DNA from: Crotalaria pallida
Lineage: Eukaryota; Streptophyta; Magnoliopsida; Fabales; Fabaceae
Assembly (NCBI GenBank): GCA_037953625.1
Contig: CM075655.1
Location: 23,702,001-23,766,000, forward strand
Length of the DNA: 64,000 bases
Direction: 5' to 3'
In this document: piece after piece, positions 1 through 11,738 of the stretch
How the letters are laid out: every line of letters starts with the position of its first letter
How positions within the stretch are numbered: position 1 is the first letter of the stretch
The notes under the pieces: model-generated
The model's database searches: none
Told to the model about the DNA's origin: nothing
What the model saw: the letters and a program-made list of their open reading frames with translations, nothing else
Position numbers and translations under genes: made by a program

Positions 1-683
1 ACCCGAACCCGCTGATTCGATTTCGTCCTCGTAGGTTTAGGATTCCCATCATATACACTATGCACGTACCCCCTTTTTACACATATCATGGACCACCTCC
101 CACACGACCAGCTCGCTCATATCACAACTTTCGTTTTCGACCTACCCGCTCACACCCTTTTTCTTCGAGAGTCGTCCGCGAGGAGACTCCCCCTTCTGAT
201 CCGAGGAGCCCAGTTAGGGTCACACCATCTCCTGACCCTGTACCCAGTGGTAGGGTACCCTCTCCATCGGATGAGATCGTGGAGGACCCCGTGGAGGACC
301 CCGTGGAGGACGAGAGCGGAGGCGAGCCAGTCGTTCATTCTACCGGGAGCTAGTGGAGGGACGATGATCCCTAGGTATGTGCGTATGGTACATGATGAGG
401 ATCAGGGGATCCGATGTGGGGATGCTGTGGAGGAGATACTACTGCTGCTGCCGATGATGATGATGTTTCTTTCTGCTACCTGGAGACTGCTACTACTATC
501 ACTACTACTACTGCTGCTGCCAGATCTATGTGACCACCTCTAGAGTTCCTATTTTGATATGTATATTTTGTAGATATGCTTTTGAGAGCTCTAGGGCTTT
601 GGTTATATATTGATATAGATCTGTTATGGACTTGTAGTTGGATCTTGGAGATCTGATCTTGGAACTATGTACTCTATGACTTA

Positions 684-719
<36 letters not shown>

Positions 720-1106
720 AATTATGTTTATAATTATGCATAGTTCCACTGTTTCCGCTTACTCTGATTTAATTTGATCTAAAGAACTCGGCTACGAGAT
801 TTGAAAATGGTATTAGTTCTGCGAAAGAAACAAATGGATAGTATCGCCTAATTTTACCATGAAAATATCTTTTTAAAAGTATCAATGCTATCGGAAGTTA
901 TGAAAAGATTTTATTAACTGCCGAATTCAATACACCGTTGAGAATGATACAAGTTATTCTCTCCAAGAGTTCCATGTTTTGGTTTGTGCACCCGCCTTAA
1001 AGGAAAAAAATTTATTTCCACATCTTCTAAACGCTAACAAGTCCATATCTTTCCTGTTATTAGTATATTTAGTATATTAGTTACTGGATTATGAAAAGGG
1101 TGTCAC
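1..1106 (+). mobile_element. 3' part of a 3.6-kb-class gypsy-type LTR (family C, copy A), cut by window edge
   Basis: This stretch matches, in opposite orientation, the last third of the 3.6-kb LTRs at 7364-24820 and 15617-19208. It carries the same proline-rich ORF, then the same downstream region, and ends GGGTGTCAC at 1106, the mirror of the GTGACACCC start at 15617. No tRNA primer-binding site follows the end, so it is not a 5' LTR; it is a solo or 3' LTR inserted into the sequence that resumes at 1107. A short AT microsatellite lies at about 691-716. The superfamily is inferred from the TG...CA ends and TGTAACACC-like termini. Confidence 0.7.
3..353 (+). CDS. LTR-embedded proline/arginine-rich ORF, copy A (5' truncated by window)
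   Basis: The frame is open from the window edge to a TAG at 351-353. It is the C-terminal part of the ORF seen whole at 16354-16824 and, broken, at 8217-8690. Shared landmarks are an N-terminal PNPLIRFRPRRFRIP block, a TYHGPPPTRPAR block and an acidic serine/proline tail. Relative to the other copies it has an in-frame 12-bp duplication in the acidic tail (VEDP repeated) and stops six codons earlier. In-frame length change among diverged copies suggests protein-level constraint. The function is unknown and I recognise no domain. Confidence 0.5.
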   Translation, partial: PNPLIRFRPRRFRIPIIYTMHVPPFYTYHGPPPTRPARSYHNFRFRPTRSHPFSSRVVREETPPSDPRSPVRVTPSPDPVPSGRVPSPSDEIVEDPVEDPVEDESGGEPVVHSTGS

Positions 1107-2035
1107 AAAATCAATTGGTTTGAATTATTTTATTAGATGTTTTCGAATGGTTTTGAGGTACTTAAAGTACCAGAAAAATTAGAGTTGTTTTGAGAAAAAT
1201 AATTATGTTCTACGTTATCCGACGAGAAATGAATTATGTTTGAGTAAGAAGAGGATTTTCTTGATATGAGTTAATAACGTAAACGCGTTCTATTTAATAC
1301 GAGGAATTCTAAAGACGGGGGATTGGAGCAGCTGGCAGCGACAAGGATTCGCGGAGATCGTGTACATTAAATTGTTGGACCTAAGGTGAGAGAGAAGCTT
1401 TCCTAAGACACCATGGTATTTAGGTGATTTATTAGGACGTTCCGGATCATCTCAAAGATCGGAACTTGGTGGTTCTGAGTCAGTAGTATAGTGGCAATTG
1501 TTTGTGTTGTGTGGCCACTTATACGAAGGAGACAAAGACCACATGTTATTGTGTGATGAATTTGTATGTGATGTTATGAAATAGCATGCTTATGTTATTT
1601 GTTTAATTATATACGATGATATTTGAATTGTTGAATGATAAGAATAGCATGCTGATGGACGTCTGTTACGTCCTGAAATTGGAAATAATGCGAATAAGTT
1701 TGTAAAAGTGAATGAAATGAGGTTGTGAAAGTAAAAGACACAAAGAGAAAGATATAATACCCTGTTTGGCCTAAGTCCTTATGGAATAAGGCAGCCCTGA
1801 TAAGATATTAAGAAAAGAGATAATGATAAGAGATATGAGAATGATCAGAAAAGAGATAAAGAGTCGAGATTGGGGAAAGATTTGATGATAATGATGCGGA
1901 TAAGCTGGAGCTGGGAAAAGTAACACTATTGTTGGTTATTGAAATGAGATGTGAAATGATTGGAGCTGGGCTCCTCAGTTGAGAAAGCAAAGCCAGAGGG
2001 CCGATGAGCTAAAAGAGTTGTGTGGCCAATTGAGC

Positions 2036-2530
2036 AAGTTTGTTGAAATGAGATTTTGAAAGAGATTATGAAATGCGATTCTGAGAAAGTTTGTGAAATG
2101 TTATTTTGAAAAAGTTTGCGAAATGAGATTTTTGAGAAAGCTTATGAAATAAGATTTTTGAGAAAGCTTACGAAATGAAATTTTGAGGAAGTTTATGAAA
2201 TAATGTTTTGAGAAAATTTTATGAAAGGATATTTTGAGAAAATTTACAAAATGATATTTTGGGAAAGTTATGAAATGATATTTTGTAAAAGTTTGCGAAA
2301 TGATATTTTGAGGAAGTTTATGAAATAAGATTTTGAGAAGGTTTACGGAACGATATTTTGTGAAAGTTTATGAAAAGAAATGTCGTGAAATGAGATGTTG
2401 AGATGTTGGGAAAGAATGTGAAATGAGAAGTTCAGAAAGATTGTGAAATGGGAAAGATTGTGAAACGAGATGTTGAAATGTTGAGCAAGAGTGTGAAATG
2501 AGATGTTGAGAAAGCTTATGAGATGAGGTG
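2036..2530 (+). repeat. Purine-rich minisatellite, about 32-bp degenerate units
   Basis: Roughly 14-16 degenerate copies of a unit near GAAATGATATTTTGAGAAAG plus TTTRYG follow each other head to tail. Typical joints are seen at 2094, 2128, 2161, 2193, 2224 and 2257. Period is about 31-34 bp. It sits inside the family D LTR and is strongly strand-asymmetric (purines on the plus strand). Confidence 0.7.
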
Positions 2531-3673
2531 CAAGATTGTCAATGCGATCCCAGCTCTGTGCTATGTTGAGAAAAGAAAGGAACAGTGATGTAAAAAGTTA
2601 GTGATCGAGACTCGTTGAAGGGATGCACCAAGGATGGGCCGACCTTAGGTTAATTAAAAAGATAAAAGACTTTAAAAGACATTGACGAATGCGAACGCGG
2701 TGAGCTATGAGTGTGATATCGAAGTAGCGGAGAGGAAGGAACCATGGGTATCTGCGGATACTCAGGTGGAGATTGCATTAGGGGAGGACGATGACGGTGA
2801 AACATCAAGAAGTCTTGAGTACTTTCTAGGTAGAACGAACTCCACATGTGGCATACGAACGTGGTAGGGACTGGGGGCCAAAGCCGTGGTAAGTTCTGCA
2901 GCGCAACTAGAACTAGTACTGACGCCCCCTAGATTGCAAATCTTGACCAGTGAGAGGGACTGGAACGGGGAATCTTGATTTGCCACTGTACCCGATTTTT
3001 CTACAGTGTGCCTTGATATTACATGATTTGATATGATATGAATTGATTTGAGACTGTACCCGAGTTTTCTACAGTTCTCCTGGCTTGGAGACATTTGATT
3101 GTTGAGACAGCTGTCGTGCCCGCGTGGTAAAGGTCCTGTACTCCTGTTTGCTTCCGACTAGGTTGGGTGGATGACCGAGGAGATGTAGACTTTAGACGTG
3201 TGTGCTAACTGCGAAAGAAACGCGTACCTCGATGATACTTTATAATTCCCCAAATCATCGATGGTTGTGATCTGATAAGACATGATAAGAAAAGTTTAAG
3301 AGTTATGAAAAGACATACAATGATAAGAGCGAAATCTTATGAAAGGTTGATAATGAGAAACGAATTGAGAATGAAAGTATGGAAAAGTGAATGAAATTCT
3401 ATGAGGTTGGAAGTGAATATGATTCACCAGTTGAAATCGAGAAATAGATTGATAAAGAAAGAATGTTCATATCGAGAAGTGAAATTAAGCTTGGCAAGAT
3501 AATGATGACGATGATAATTTGAATGCTTTGATGTATTTGTGTTGCATTGTTGTGTTTGTATTGTCTTAATATCTTGCCTATCGTAAACCCACACCGTCGA
3601 CGATGCGTCGTTCGGATCGCTTACTCTCTCCTGTTCGTTGGCATATCGGTGCTGCTGGTATCTCAACGGGCAG

Positions 3674-4030
3674 ATGGAGCATCGTATGGAGATCACCACC
3701 TGGAAAAGGCATGGAAATGGTTGGAAGCCTACTCCCTATGGCTGGGTATGGACCGGTTACACCCAAATAGTGATTCAGGACCCGGATCACAAACTGAGCG
3801 AAGTCAACTTGGAACCGCATTTGGGACAAGTCACCATGCGAGGATACAGAAGCTATGAAGAGAAGGTGCGGAATGAGACTCCGGAAAGCTCCACCACTCT
3901 ATGTGGAGTGGAGTTAGAGTTGAACAACAATGGGAGAGCAGCGGCAGAGATGGCATCACCTTCGGGAGCGAAGAAAGGGCGCAAGAAGAAAGGGAAACTC
4001 CATCCGGTCGTTTTTGACCGTAAGGTTTAA
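3674..4030 (+). CDS. Short ORF (118 codons) in family D LTR, function unknown
   Basis: The frame runs from the ATG at 3674 to TAA at 4028-4030. The frame is also open upstream but without ATG. The product starts MEHRMEITTW, has an aromatic PTPYGWVWTGYTQ segment and a basic, lysine-rich end (KKGRKKKGK). It occupies the same relative place near the LTR 3' end as the proline-rich ORF of family C and shares a loose layout (start, hydrophobic-basic block, PxPxGxW motif, EV motif). Any homology to that ORF is only suggested. It could be a chance ORF. Confidence 0.3.
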   Translation: MEHRMEITTWKRHGNGWKPTPYGWVWTGYTQIVIQDPDHKLSEVNLEPHLGQVTMRGYRSYEEKVRNETPESSTTLCGVELELNNNGRAAAEMASPSGAKKGRKKKGKLHPVVFDRKV

Positions 4031-4418
4031 GGGTAGTGTTATTAGTCTAAGTCTGTTGTTAGTATTGTGAGTCAAGGATTACCTAAGTAATGAACTATTT
4101 ATGTAATTCAACTTATTTTGGTTTATGTCGTGCTTTTGAAAAAGTATAAGAAGGTAGCTTTGTGAGAACTGTACAAGTTGTTTTGATGTGATGAAAAGAG
4201 CTATGTTTGAATTCGAAATCGAACCATTTTCCAAAGACAAATGTTTGTAGAGATTCAAGTAAGTACAAATGTATTTCGGTGACAACTCGGTTTTCAGCAA
4301 AAGAACTTTTAGTACACAAATGACATCTCAATAATGTTTTCAAATAAAATGGCCTCATTTTTAGCAGTTTAATGAATGAAAGTCGAATATTTTGTGTTAC
4401 GAAAATCGGGCTGTTACA

Positions 4419-5999
4419 GCTAGTGTGTTCATAACGGGTGCTAAGAGTGGGTGTTAGATTAGGGAAGAAACATAGGGTGATATTAGGGAGAAAAGATAAA
4501 AGGGTAAGGAAAGCTAATAAGTGAACTACGAATATGTATCCTTGAGATAAGATGGAATATTTGCTTACTGCCAAGTGCTTTTAATCATATCGTGTATTTG
4601 TTAAGTGCTTTGTTTATATTGTGGTTGTTGTACAAATGTTTGAGTTGTGATATTTGTTGTTTATGTTTCGTATTTGAATGTTGTCTGTGGCCGAGCACGA
4701 GAGGCCGAGAGTGGGAACGAGATGTGGTTAGATATCGAAGGCAGAAAAGATAAGTTAAAGAATTGGATAACGAGAAATTAGTGGAACAGGGATAATTAAG
4801 GGGTTGAGCCGAGAAAGGCCGAGTAAAGAAATGGTTAAAAGTACGAGTAATCAAAGAGAAATGGTTGTGTGGTCTGGTCATAGAAGACGCATACTGGGTG
4901 CGTGCATTGATCGCGTCAGACACATACTGGGTATGTGCAGCTGTAAGACGGGTACTGGGTACTCGCTGTTATGACTCACACAAGGTTCCGAGCACGGAAT
5001 CGGTGGGATGTGCTACTGGTCATAGAAGACGCGTACTGGGTGCGTGCATTGATCGCGTAAGACGCCGAGAGGCGCAACTGTAAGACGGGTACTGGGTGCT
5101 CGCAGTTATGGACACTCCTTAACTCCATAGAAGAATCGGCGACAGTGTTCTTGGTCATAGAAGACGCGTACTAGGTGCGTGCATTGATCGCGTCAGACGC
5201 ATACTAGGTATGTGCAGCTGTAAGACGGGTACTGGGTACTCGCAGTTATGGACACTCCGGAATCCGACCCTAAATGGTGTAAGACATGCACTGGGTGTAT
5301 GCAGCCGATAAGAGTAAAAGATTGTAAGATATGTAAAAGATGAATAATGAGTTATGAGACTGAGAGAGAAAATGGAGTACCAAGAAAGGAAAGTAATGGC
5401 CGAGTGGTTGAGTGTAGGAGTTGAGGAAAAGAGTGCAAGGGGAATTAGTCAGATAAGAGAGGTAAAAATTGGTAGGTAAAGAATACACTGGATAATGATA
5501 TGACCAAAAAGGATGAGGTTGTGTGTCTGTAATATATACATTGGTTTGATTATCTGCTATATATGCTAATTGACTTTTTGTGTTTGGCTTGGTAGTTCGG
5601 TATGTCATATTAGAAACTGCTTACTTAAGTTCTGTGTAATGTTCACCTCCTTACCATTTTTCAGGTACTGAGCCCGAGCAGACGCATTCCCCGGCCGAGC
5701 AGGTTCACTCTCCCTCACAGGGAGAGTAAGTCGTTAGAGTCGGAGAATTAAGTTTGGCCTCGGCCAGTTGGCCGAGCTAAAACACTGTTTATGTACTTTG
5801 TATTTTGGATAACTGATTCGATGTAACCAAGTTGTTTTGATTTTCTACCCTTTGTCTGAATGAAGTCTTCCGCTAAAACTCTGACAACTCAATATTAATG
5901 AAAGGAAACATTATTTTGACCATTATCATAGTTGTGTTAAAAAGAAATTTTTATGTCATAATTTTCGGTTTAATGATAAAAATCAATTAGGGTGTTACA
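4419..5999 (+). mobile_element. 3' part of a Tekay-type gypsy LTR (related to LTRs at 53163 and 60457)
   Basis: In reverse complement this block matches the LTRs at 53163-55830 and 60457-63080 from about position 54873 of the former to its end. It has the same TTCATAA...CTAAGAGTGGGT start, the same hairpin-rich tandem repeat, the same TCACCTCCTTACC...TTTTTCAG module (5645-5664) and the same GGTGTTACA terminus at 5999. The missing first kilobase is expected left of the window, separated by the insertion that ends at 4418. To its right lies the RNase H region of the Tork-type copia element. Confidence 0.75.
4870..5310 (+). repeat. Tandem hairpin array around a constant CTGGG loop
   Basis: About ten short inverted repeats share the loop ACTGGGT or ACTAGGT while the stems differ: ACGCA/TGCGT, CACATA/TATGTG, CGGGTA/TACTCG, ACGC/GCGT and CATGCA/TGTATG. 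Each stem remains self-complementary, with some G-T pairs. The units alternate with TTGATCGCGT and GCAGCTGTAAG spacers. The reverse-complement version of this array is present in both LTRs of the Tekay-type element at 53163-63080. Confidence 0.7.
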
Positions 6000-7363
6000 C
6001 TGACTGTCATTGTGAACACTCTTTTCTTGAATGAATCTGAACTCTGTTAACAAACCCTGAAGCCATATTAATTCTCTACTAGCTTCTGTTACTGCTACAT
6101 ACTCAGCTTCTGTACTTGTGACATCCAACTAACAGCTGTAGTACCAACAGTGAAAATGTAACCGGTGGTACTTCTTCAATGATCTACTTTCTCCGCCGAA
6201 GTCTTCATCTACGTAACCTTGTACTTTTAACTCTCCTTTGCTAAAGCACAAACACTTCTCTGTAGTGCCTCGTAGATACCTCAAAATCCATTTAACTGCT
6301 TCCCAATGAGCTTTACCTCGATTTGATATAAACCTACTAACAACTCCCACTGCATGACCAATGTCTGGCCTTGTACAGACCATTGTGTACATCAAACTTC
6401 TAATAGCTGAAGCATACGGAATCTTAGCCATGAACTCCTTGTCTTCCTCCAGCTGAGGGGACTGATCTTTAGACAGACGAAAATGGCTAGCCAAAGGTGT
6501 GCTAACTGCTTTAGCGTCGCTCATGTTGAATCTCTGAAAAACATGGTTGATATACTCTGCCTGAGATAATTGCAAAATACCTTTTTGCTTATCTCTCGTG
6601 ATTTGCATTCCAAGGATCCTTTTTGCTGGACCTAAATCCTTCATATCAAATTCTTTTGACAATTGTTGCTTCAAGCTTATGAACTTGTCCATATCTAAAC
6701 CGGCTACTAACATATCGTCGACATAAAGTAGAAAAATGATATAACTGGACTTATATCTCTTGAAGAAACAACAGTGGTCGGCACTACACTTCTGGAAACC
6801 TTCCTTGTTTATGAAGCTTTCAAACTTCTTGTACCATTGTCTTGGAGCTTGTTTCAAACCATACAATTTTTTCTTTAATCTGCAGACCATGTTCTTTTTC
6901 TTTTCTTCTAAGAAACCTTCAGGTTGATGCATGTAAATCTCCTCATATAAGTCTCCATGAAGAAATGCGGTTTTCCCATCTAGTTGCTCAAGGTACAGTC
7001 CTTCACTGGCAACGATACTTAAAACAGATCATATAGTATTGAGCTTCACAACTGGAGCAAAGATTTCAGTGTAATCAACTCCTTCTTTTTGCTGAAATTC
7101 TTTAACAAATAGTCGAGCTTTGTATCTCTTGGATCCAATGATCTTCTTTCACTCGATACACCCATTTGTTATGAAGTGCCTTTTTCCCAGTAGGTAACTT
7201 TACTAGCTCTCATGTCTGATTGGATATTAAAGACTTCATCTCATCTTTCATGGCAAGCTCCCACTTACTGGCGTCTGTTGTCTGACATGCTTCCTCGTAG
7301 TTCTCAGGCTCCCCTGCATCGGTTAAGAATATATAATTAAGATATTTTTTGTTAGGCACATGA
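6000..7363 (-). pseudogene. Tork-type Ty1/copia pol fragment: reverse transcriptase and RNase H
   Basis: Reading leftwards, this carries the copia reverse transcriptase (FLHGD..., then the catalytic LLYVDDMLVAG motif near 6715-6750), the connecting TRPDIGHAVGVVSRF motif and the start of RNase H (STEAEYVAVTEA near 6090-6120). It ends at NDSQ, where a gypsy LTR has inserted. The long open stretch is 6129-6932. A nonsense TGA lies upstream near 7028-7038, and the frame changes around 6129-6180. The adjoining 5' part of the element resumes at 24821 beyond a large insertion flanked by acatg (7358-7362 and 24821-24825). Confidence 0.85.
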
Positions 7364-8216
7364 TGCAATACCCTACTTTCTTAACCCGGGTAATTAAGGA
7401 ATAAATAAATAATTAAGTATTTCCTGGAAATATTATGGACTTGATAAAATATTAGAATTTATAAGAATTTCCCGGAAATATTAAAATTGATAAAATATTA
7501 TGGACTTGATAAAATAATTAAGTATTTCCCGGAAATATTATGGACTTGATAAAATTTATAAGAAATAAATTTTTCTTTTTCTTTTCCTTTGAAATTCTAA
7601 TAGGTTGGGTGCGCAAATCACAAAAACCTTTGGATCTCGGAAAATAACGTATACATTGATTTAACATTGGATTCGGCATCCTTTGACATTAATAAAAATA
7701 TAACTTAGGAACTTATAAAATAAAGAATGAGATAGCATTCGTTTGACATTAAAACTTAGTATAACTTTGGTTATTAAAATAATAATGAAGTTATCTCTTA
7801 TCGTTTCAGAACATAGAATATTTTTCCTTTCGCAATGGCATAACCAAATTCTTTTGAAATAATATCAGAGTAAGCGGAAATCATTGGACCATGAGCAGGT
7901 AATATAAACATAATAAATACATATATCCGTAGTCAGAAGATACATAGTCCAAAGAGAGTCAGAAAAAACTGGATCCAAGACCAAGTCCATAAAACTGAAA
8001 GCATAAAAAGTAAGGATCCACACTCTAGAGCTCCCCAAAATATAAACAATATATAACAAATCAAAATAAAGACTCCAGAGTTGATCCAGCAGCAGCAGTA
8101 GTAGTAGTAGTAGTAGTAGTCTAAGTCACCAGAGAAGCATCCATCCATCCATCACCAGAGTCCACGACAGCTGCAGATCGGGTCCCTGACCCACACTACC
8201 TATACTTAGCACGTAC

Positions 8217-8690
8217 CTAAGGGTCATCATCCCTCAACTGGCTACTAGTAGAGTGCTCGTCTGGATCGTCTCCACTCCCTGCCTCAACATGATCCTTCTC
8301 CACCTCATCCGACGGGGATGGTACCCTTCCACTGGGCACAGGGTCGGGTGATGGTGCAGTCCCGACTGGACTCGTCGGATCAGGTGTAGGAGTATCCTCC
8401 CGGACAACTTGATAGGTAAAAGGGTGAGAGCGGTAAACAGATCGGAAACGAAAACGATGATGAGTACGGGCAGGTCGAGCAGGAGGTGGTCCATGATAAG
8501 TATAAAAGGGTGGTACACACATAGTATAGATAATGGGGATCCTGAATCTACAAGGACGAACACGGATAAGTGGATTAGGGTGATAGAAGGTCAACTCTAC
8601 CTCACCCTCATACACTGCTCAGTGGTCCTCATAGACCCACACACCACTAGGGAGAGGGCGGATCTCGATGCAGGCGAGATAGCGAGACAT
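8217..8690 (-). pseudogene. LTR-embedded proline-rich ORF, copy B, with one nonsense codon
   Basis: The frame aligns with the intact copy at 16354-16824 from MSRYLACIEIRPLPSG to the shared RDDDP end. A TGA at 8619-8621 (codon 24) interrupts it. Differences from the intact copy include one extra codon in the basic block and many substitutions, yet no frameshift. The ATG at 8688-8690 is directly preceded by CCCTTGTAGGTG, a 3'-splice-site-like sequence also found in copy C. Confidence 0.5.
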
Positions 8691-9463
8691 CACCTACAAG
8701 GGCATGGGGATAAGCAAAATATACACATAATCGAAAGAGAGTAAAGGTTTAACAAATTATAAGCATGACAAATATTAATTCATCATATAATTCAAGTACA
8801 GGTCATTACACAAGCAAAGCAATGACAAGTAGAAATGCACATAATATGCTCACACTCAGATTATAATTCAATAACATTTAATTATTTATGAGTGGCATGA
8901 TGTATCAATGTCCTATCATCAGTCCTATCTTCCATAGAAACTATATTCCCTTTTTCGGGGCGGCCACCTTGTAACTTCATGTACAATTTTGTACTCGGTA
9001 CCTTTCTGGGGTACAATTCAATACAATTCCTTGGAAATGTATTACGCTCAAGCTTGGTAGTGATTCAAAACGCCACAACCTCGCGGACGTCACGCTACAA
9101 CGTAATAATCACATCATCAGTATCCACACACTGGCCACGTTTTTATCGCACATAAACATGTCATCAAGCAGGACGTGTTTGGCGCTCCCCGAGGCCCTCC
9201 TCAGGTTATAAAAATAACTATGATAATTCGATCTATCATCCAAACTCCATGCATGAATGCATCACAGATAATTTCGTTGATTGGTATTTAATTTAATTGA
9301 TAATATCCAACATTATCTCAAAGTAAATAAAATTCATCTCATGAATAATTATAAAATACCCAATAAATTATTTTCCTTCATATGTTCAGTCCATGAAATC
9401 TGTTTAAGTAATAAAATAATGGTTCAGAAATTAAAATGACATTTTTAAGAATTTTGAACCAGT

Positions 9464-9567
9464 CTAATCGATTAGATGAGCCTCTAATCGATTAGAATAT
9501 CAAAATTTATAATTCTGCATCTGATAGCATCAGTCTAATCGATTAGCATACAGGTTCTAATCGATTA
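9464..9567. repeat. Palindrome group, CTAATCGATTAG word
   Basis: Four CTAATCGATTAG-type palindromes have cores at 9467, 9487, 9538 and 9560, so distances are 20, 51 and 22 bp. They lie in copy B of the 3.6-kb LTR. The corresponding place in copy C (17559-17882) has CTCGAG-type palindromes instead. A further pair is at 24521 and 24542. Confidence 0.85.
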
Positions 9568-10692
9568 GATTGTTATTAGTATGCACCAAAACTTGGGTTT
9601 AACATACCATTTTCATTTCTAACCAAACTTAAGTTAAACCAAACATTTACAGAGCATTATTAGCATCAAATAGACATGCTCAACCACATAAATCATCAAG
9701 TTTCATAGAGATTTCACTTAAATGTCCAAATATGCATAAAAACCATTAAAACATCAACTCATGATATCAAATCATTATATACTCAATAATTTCATGAATT
9801 AAGCATCAATTAAGTTCTCATGCATCAAATCAAACTTGCTTCAACAAGTTTTATAGCTCAGATTGGCCCCCATGCCAAAGTTCTATTTCAAACTAAGCCC
9901 TTTAGAACCTCTTGGTGGTTCTCTACATAAAATCACATGCTTTAAACTCAATCTAGTCTACAATTAGCTTTCCCCTTACCTCACAGACTTGGTTCAGCAA
10001 AGACTTTATAGAGAACAAGCTTTAAGATTCGGATTCCCCAAAAATCCTTTGACAGCAGCACATGCAGCACAGTTTTTAGCAAAGCACCAAGATTGAATTG
10101 GTTGACATATGGAATGACCATGAAAATTAGGGAAATTAGTTTCTCTAGACTCTCTGCAACACATACTAACAAAATAAACAAGTTTGAGGTCAAATGGTTG
10201 CATGAGCTTACCACAATCAGAGTTGGAAGTAAGCTCCAGGTTCAGGTTTCTGGTTTTTCTGCAGAATGAGACTCCACTTTGAGACTTAGATTCTCCTAGC
10301 TCACTCACTCTTAACTCACTTTGAGACTTAGATTTTTAATTGTTAGATCCAGTGAGAATGTTTTGATAATGACAAAGGTTTTGAACAAGCTACAAGTGTT
10401 TGTGATCAAGCTCGAGTATGAAGAAGTTCATCAATCAACAACAAACAACAAATGATGAAGAGAGAGCAAGCTCATGAAGATTCAATTTGTGTTTAATTGT
10501 AATATATTTAATTTGAGTCTTTTATTTTAATGAGTTTGGGTAGAGTCATTAGAGGGTAGTGAATCTCTATCAAGGTCATGATAATATCATATTTTGAGTA
10601 TTCACTTAACCTAAAAACAATAGGTGGCTTAAAGGTTTGAAAGGAAAGGTTTAGTTTTGAGAAAACAAGTTTTTAATTGACTTTAGCAGTAG

Positions 10693-10776
10693 TTAATCGA
10701 TTAAGAGGAGTGGTTAATCGATTAACATGTTTTTTAACAGTGTTTAATCGATTAACAAGATGAGTTAATCAATTAA
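10693..10776. repeat. U3 palindrome cluster (TTAATCGATTAA) of LTR 1
   Basis: Four 12-bp palindromes start at 10693, 10714, 10744 and 10765 (the last is TTAATCAATTAA). Start-to-start distances are 21, 30 and 21 bp, that is two doublets. The cluster ends 78 bp before the TATA box, an upstream-promoter position. The same cluster is at about 14983-15066 and 22870-22953 in the other two LTRs, with only single-base changes. Confidence 0.9.
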
Positions 10777-10853
10777 CACCTGCAGTACTGGTTTTTAAAT
10801 TACGTTTTTCAATTCTCAAAATCAGTTTTTAATGTTACTAACTTTTGGGTATT

Positions 10854-10864
10854 CTATATAAATC
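10854..10864 (+). promoter_or_regulatory. TATA box of copia LTR 1
   Basis: CTATATAAATC lies in an otherwise AT-rich but non-repetitive part of the LTR, about 510 bp from its start, a usual place for the U3/R border. It is conserved in LTR 2 and LTR 3. Transcription would start about 30 bp downstream. Confidence 0.6.
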
Positions 10865-11738
10865 TTTTCCTAACCTCTGTGAATTATTAGAACACATTAG
10901 AACAACTTTCATATCATTTTTACAAAGATCAAGCCACACTATTCTCTCTCACTTTCATAGATCAAAGCTTTCTATTTTTTACATTCTTTGATCAAGAATC
11001 TTTGAATCTCTTATGTTGATATTTTCATAGCTATTGAAAGAGATTCATAGGATTGTTATTGTGTTTTCATTGAGTTGTAATCATTGCAAAGGAGGCAAAC
11101 ATTCTACAACACAAGGAAGCCTGGGTGGTTGTTCATCAAGCAAAGTTATCTTGGAAGTCTTGTTGTGTTAACAAGCAATTGGAAGTCTTGGTGTAAGAGG
11201 CATCATCAAGCAAGTGGAAGTCTTTGAAGCATCTCAAAGAAATTGGAAGACTTGTTGTGGGGATATCGGCAAGCAAGGGAAGAGGTTAGATTAGATTCAA
11301 TAGGGTTGCAAGACAAGAGTGTGGTATCTCTTGGAGGCTATCAAGAAGTGAGTCTTGAGAGGCATTTGCTTGTAATTTGAGAACTCTAATTCCTCATAGT
11401 GAAGAATCTCTCTTGGTTGAAGAGGGGACTGGATGAAGCTTTCAAGTGGATGAAAGTGAACCAGGATAAATCTCTGTGCAGTATCTCTATTCCTTTAACT
11501 CTTTACATTCAAGTCATTTCAATATTGTTCTTGGTTGAAAACCTAGAAAAGATTGATTTTCATAATTGATTGAATTGAATCTTAATTGTGCAAATTGATT
11601 TGGGGAAAATCATTTTCATAACCTAGGTAATCAATAAGAATATTGGTGTTAATCAATTCCGCTTTATCTCTGATCATATGTGTTAATTGATTGATTTTCG
11701 TATTTGAGTGAAAAGTGATTTTTCAGTTTTAACAGCGA

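Larger units (their letters stand above)
1107..4418 (+). mobile_element. Gypsy-type LTR remnant (family D), left end outside or interrupted
   Basis: This 3.3-kb block runs from the end of copy A to GGCTGTTACA at 4418, a typical 3' LTR terminus. It has no gag or pol. It contains a purine-rich minisatellite (2036-2530), a repeated CTGTACCCGA...TTTCTACAG motif (2992-3006 and 3054-3076) and a short ORF near its 3' end. The arrangement fits a long LTR into which copy A inserted, with its own left part lying beyond the window. Assignment to Ty3/gypsy is inference from the terminal sequence and long length. Confidence 0.45.
7364..10340 (-). mobile_element. Family C 3.6-kb gypsy-type solo LTR, copy B, left part
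   Basis: Together with 24206-24820 this makes 3592 bp, the same length as copy C at 15617-19208, and the ends match (TGCAATACCC... and ...GGGGTGTTAG). It sits in the Tork pol gene with a 5-6-bp duplication acatg(a). No internal region is present, so it appears to be a solo LTR. It holds a trinucleotide run at about 8095-8121, a broken copy of the LTR ORF and a palindrome group. The right part was separated by insertion of the copia array at 10341. Confidence 0.7.
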
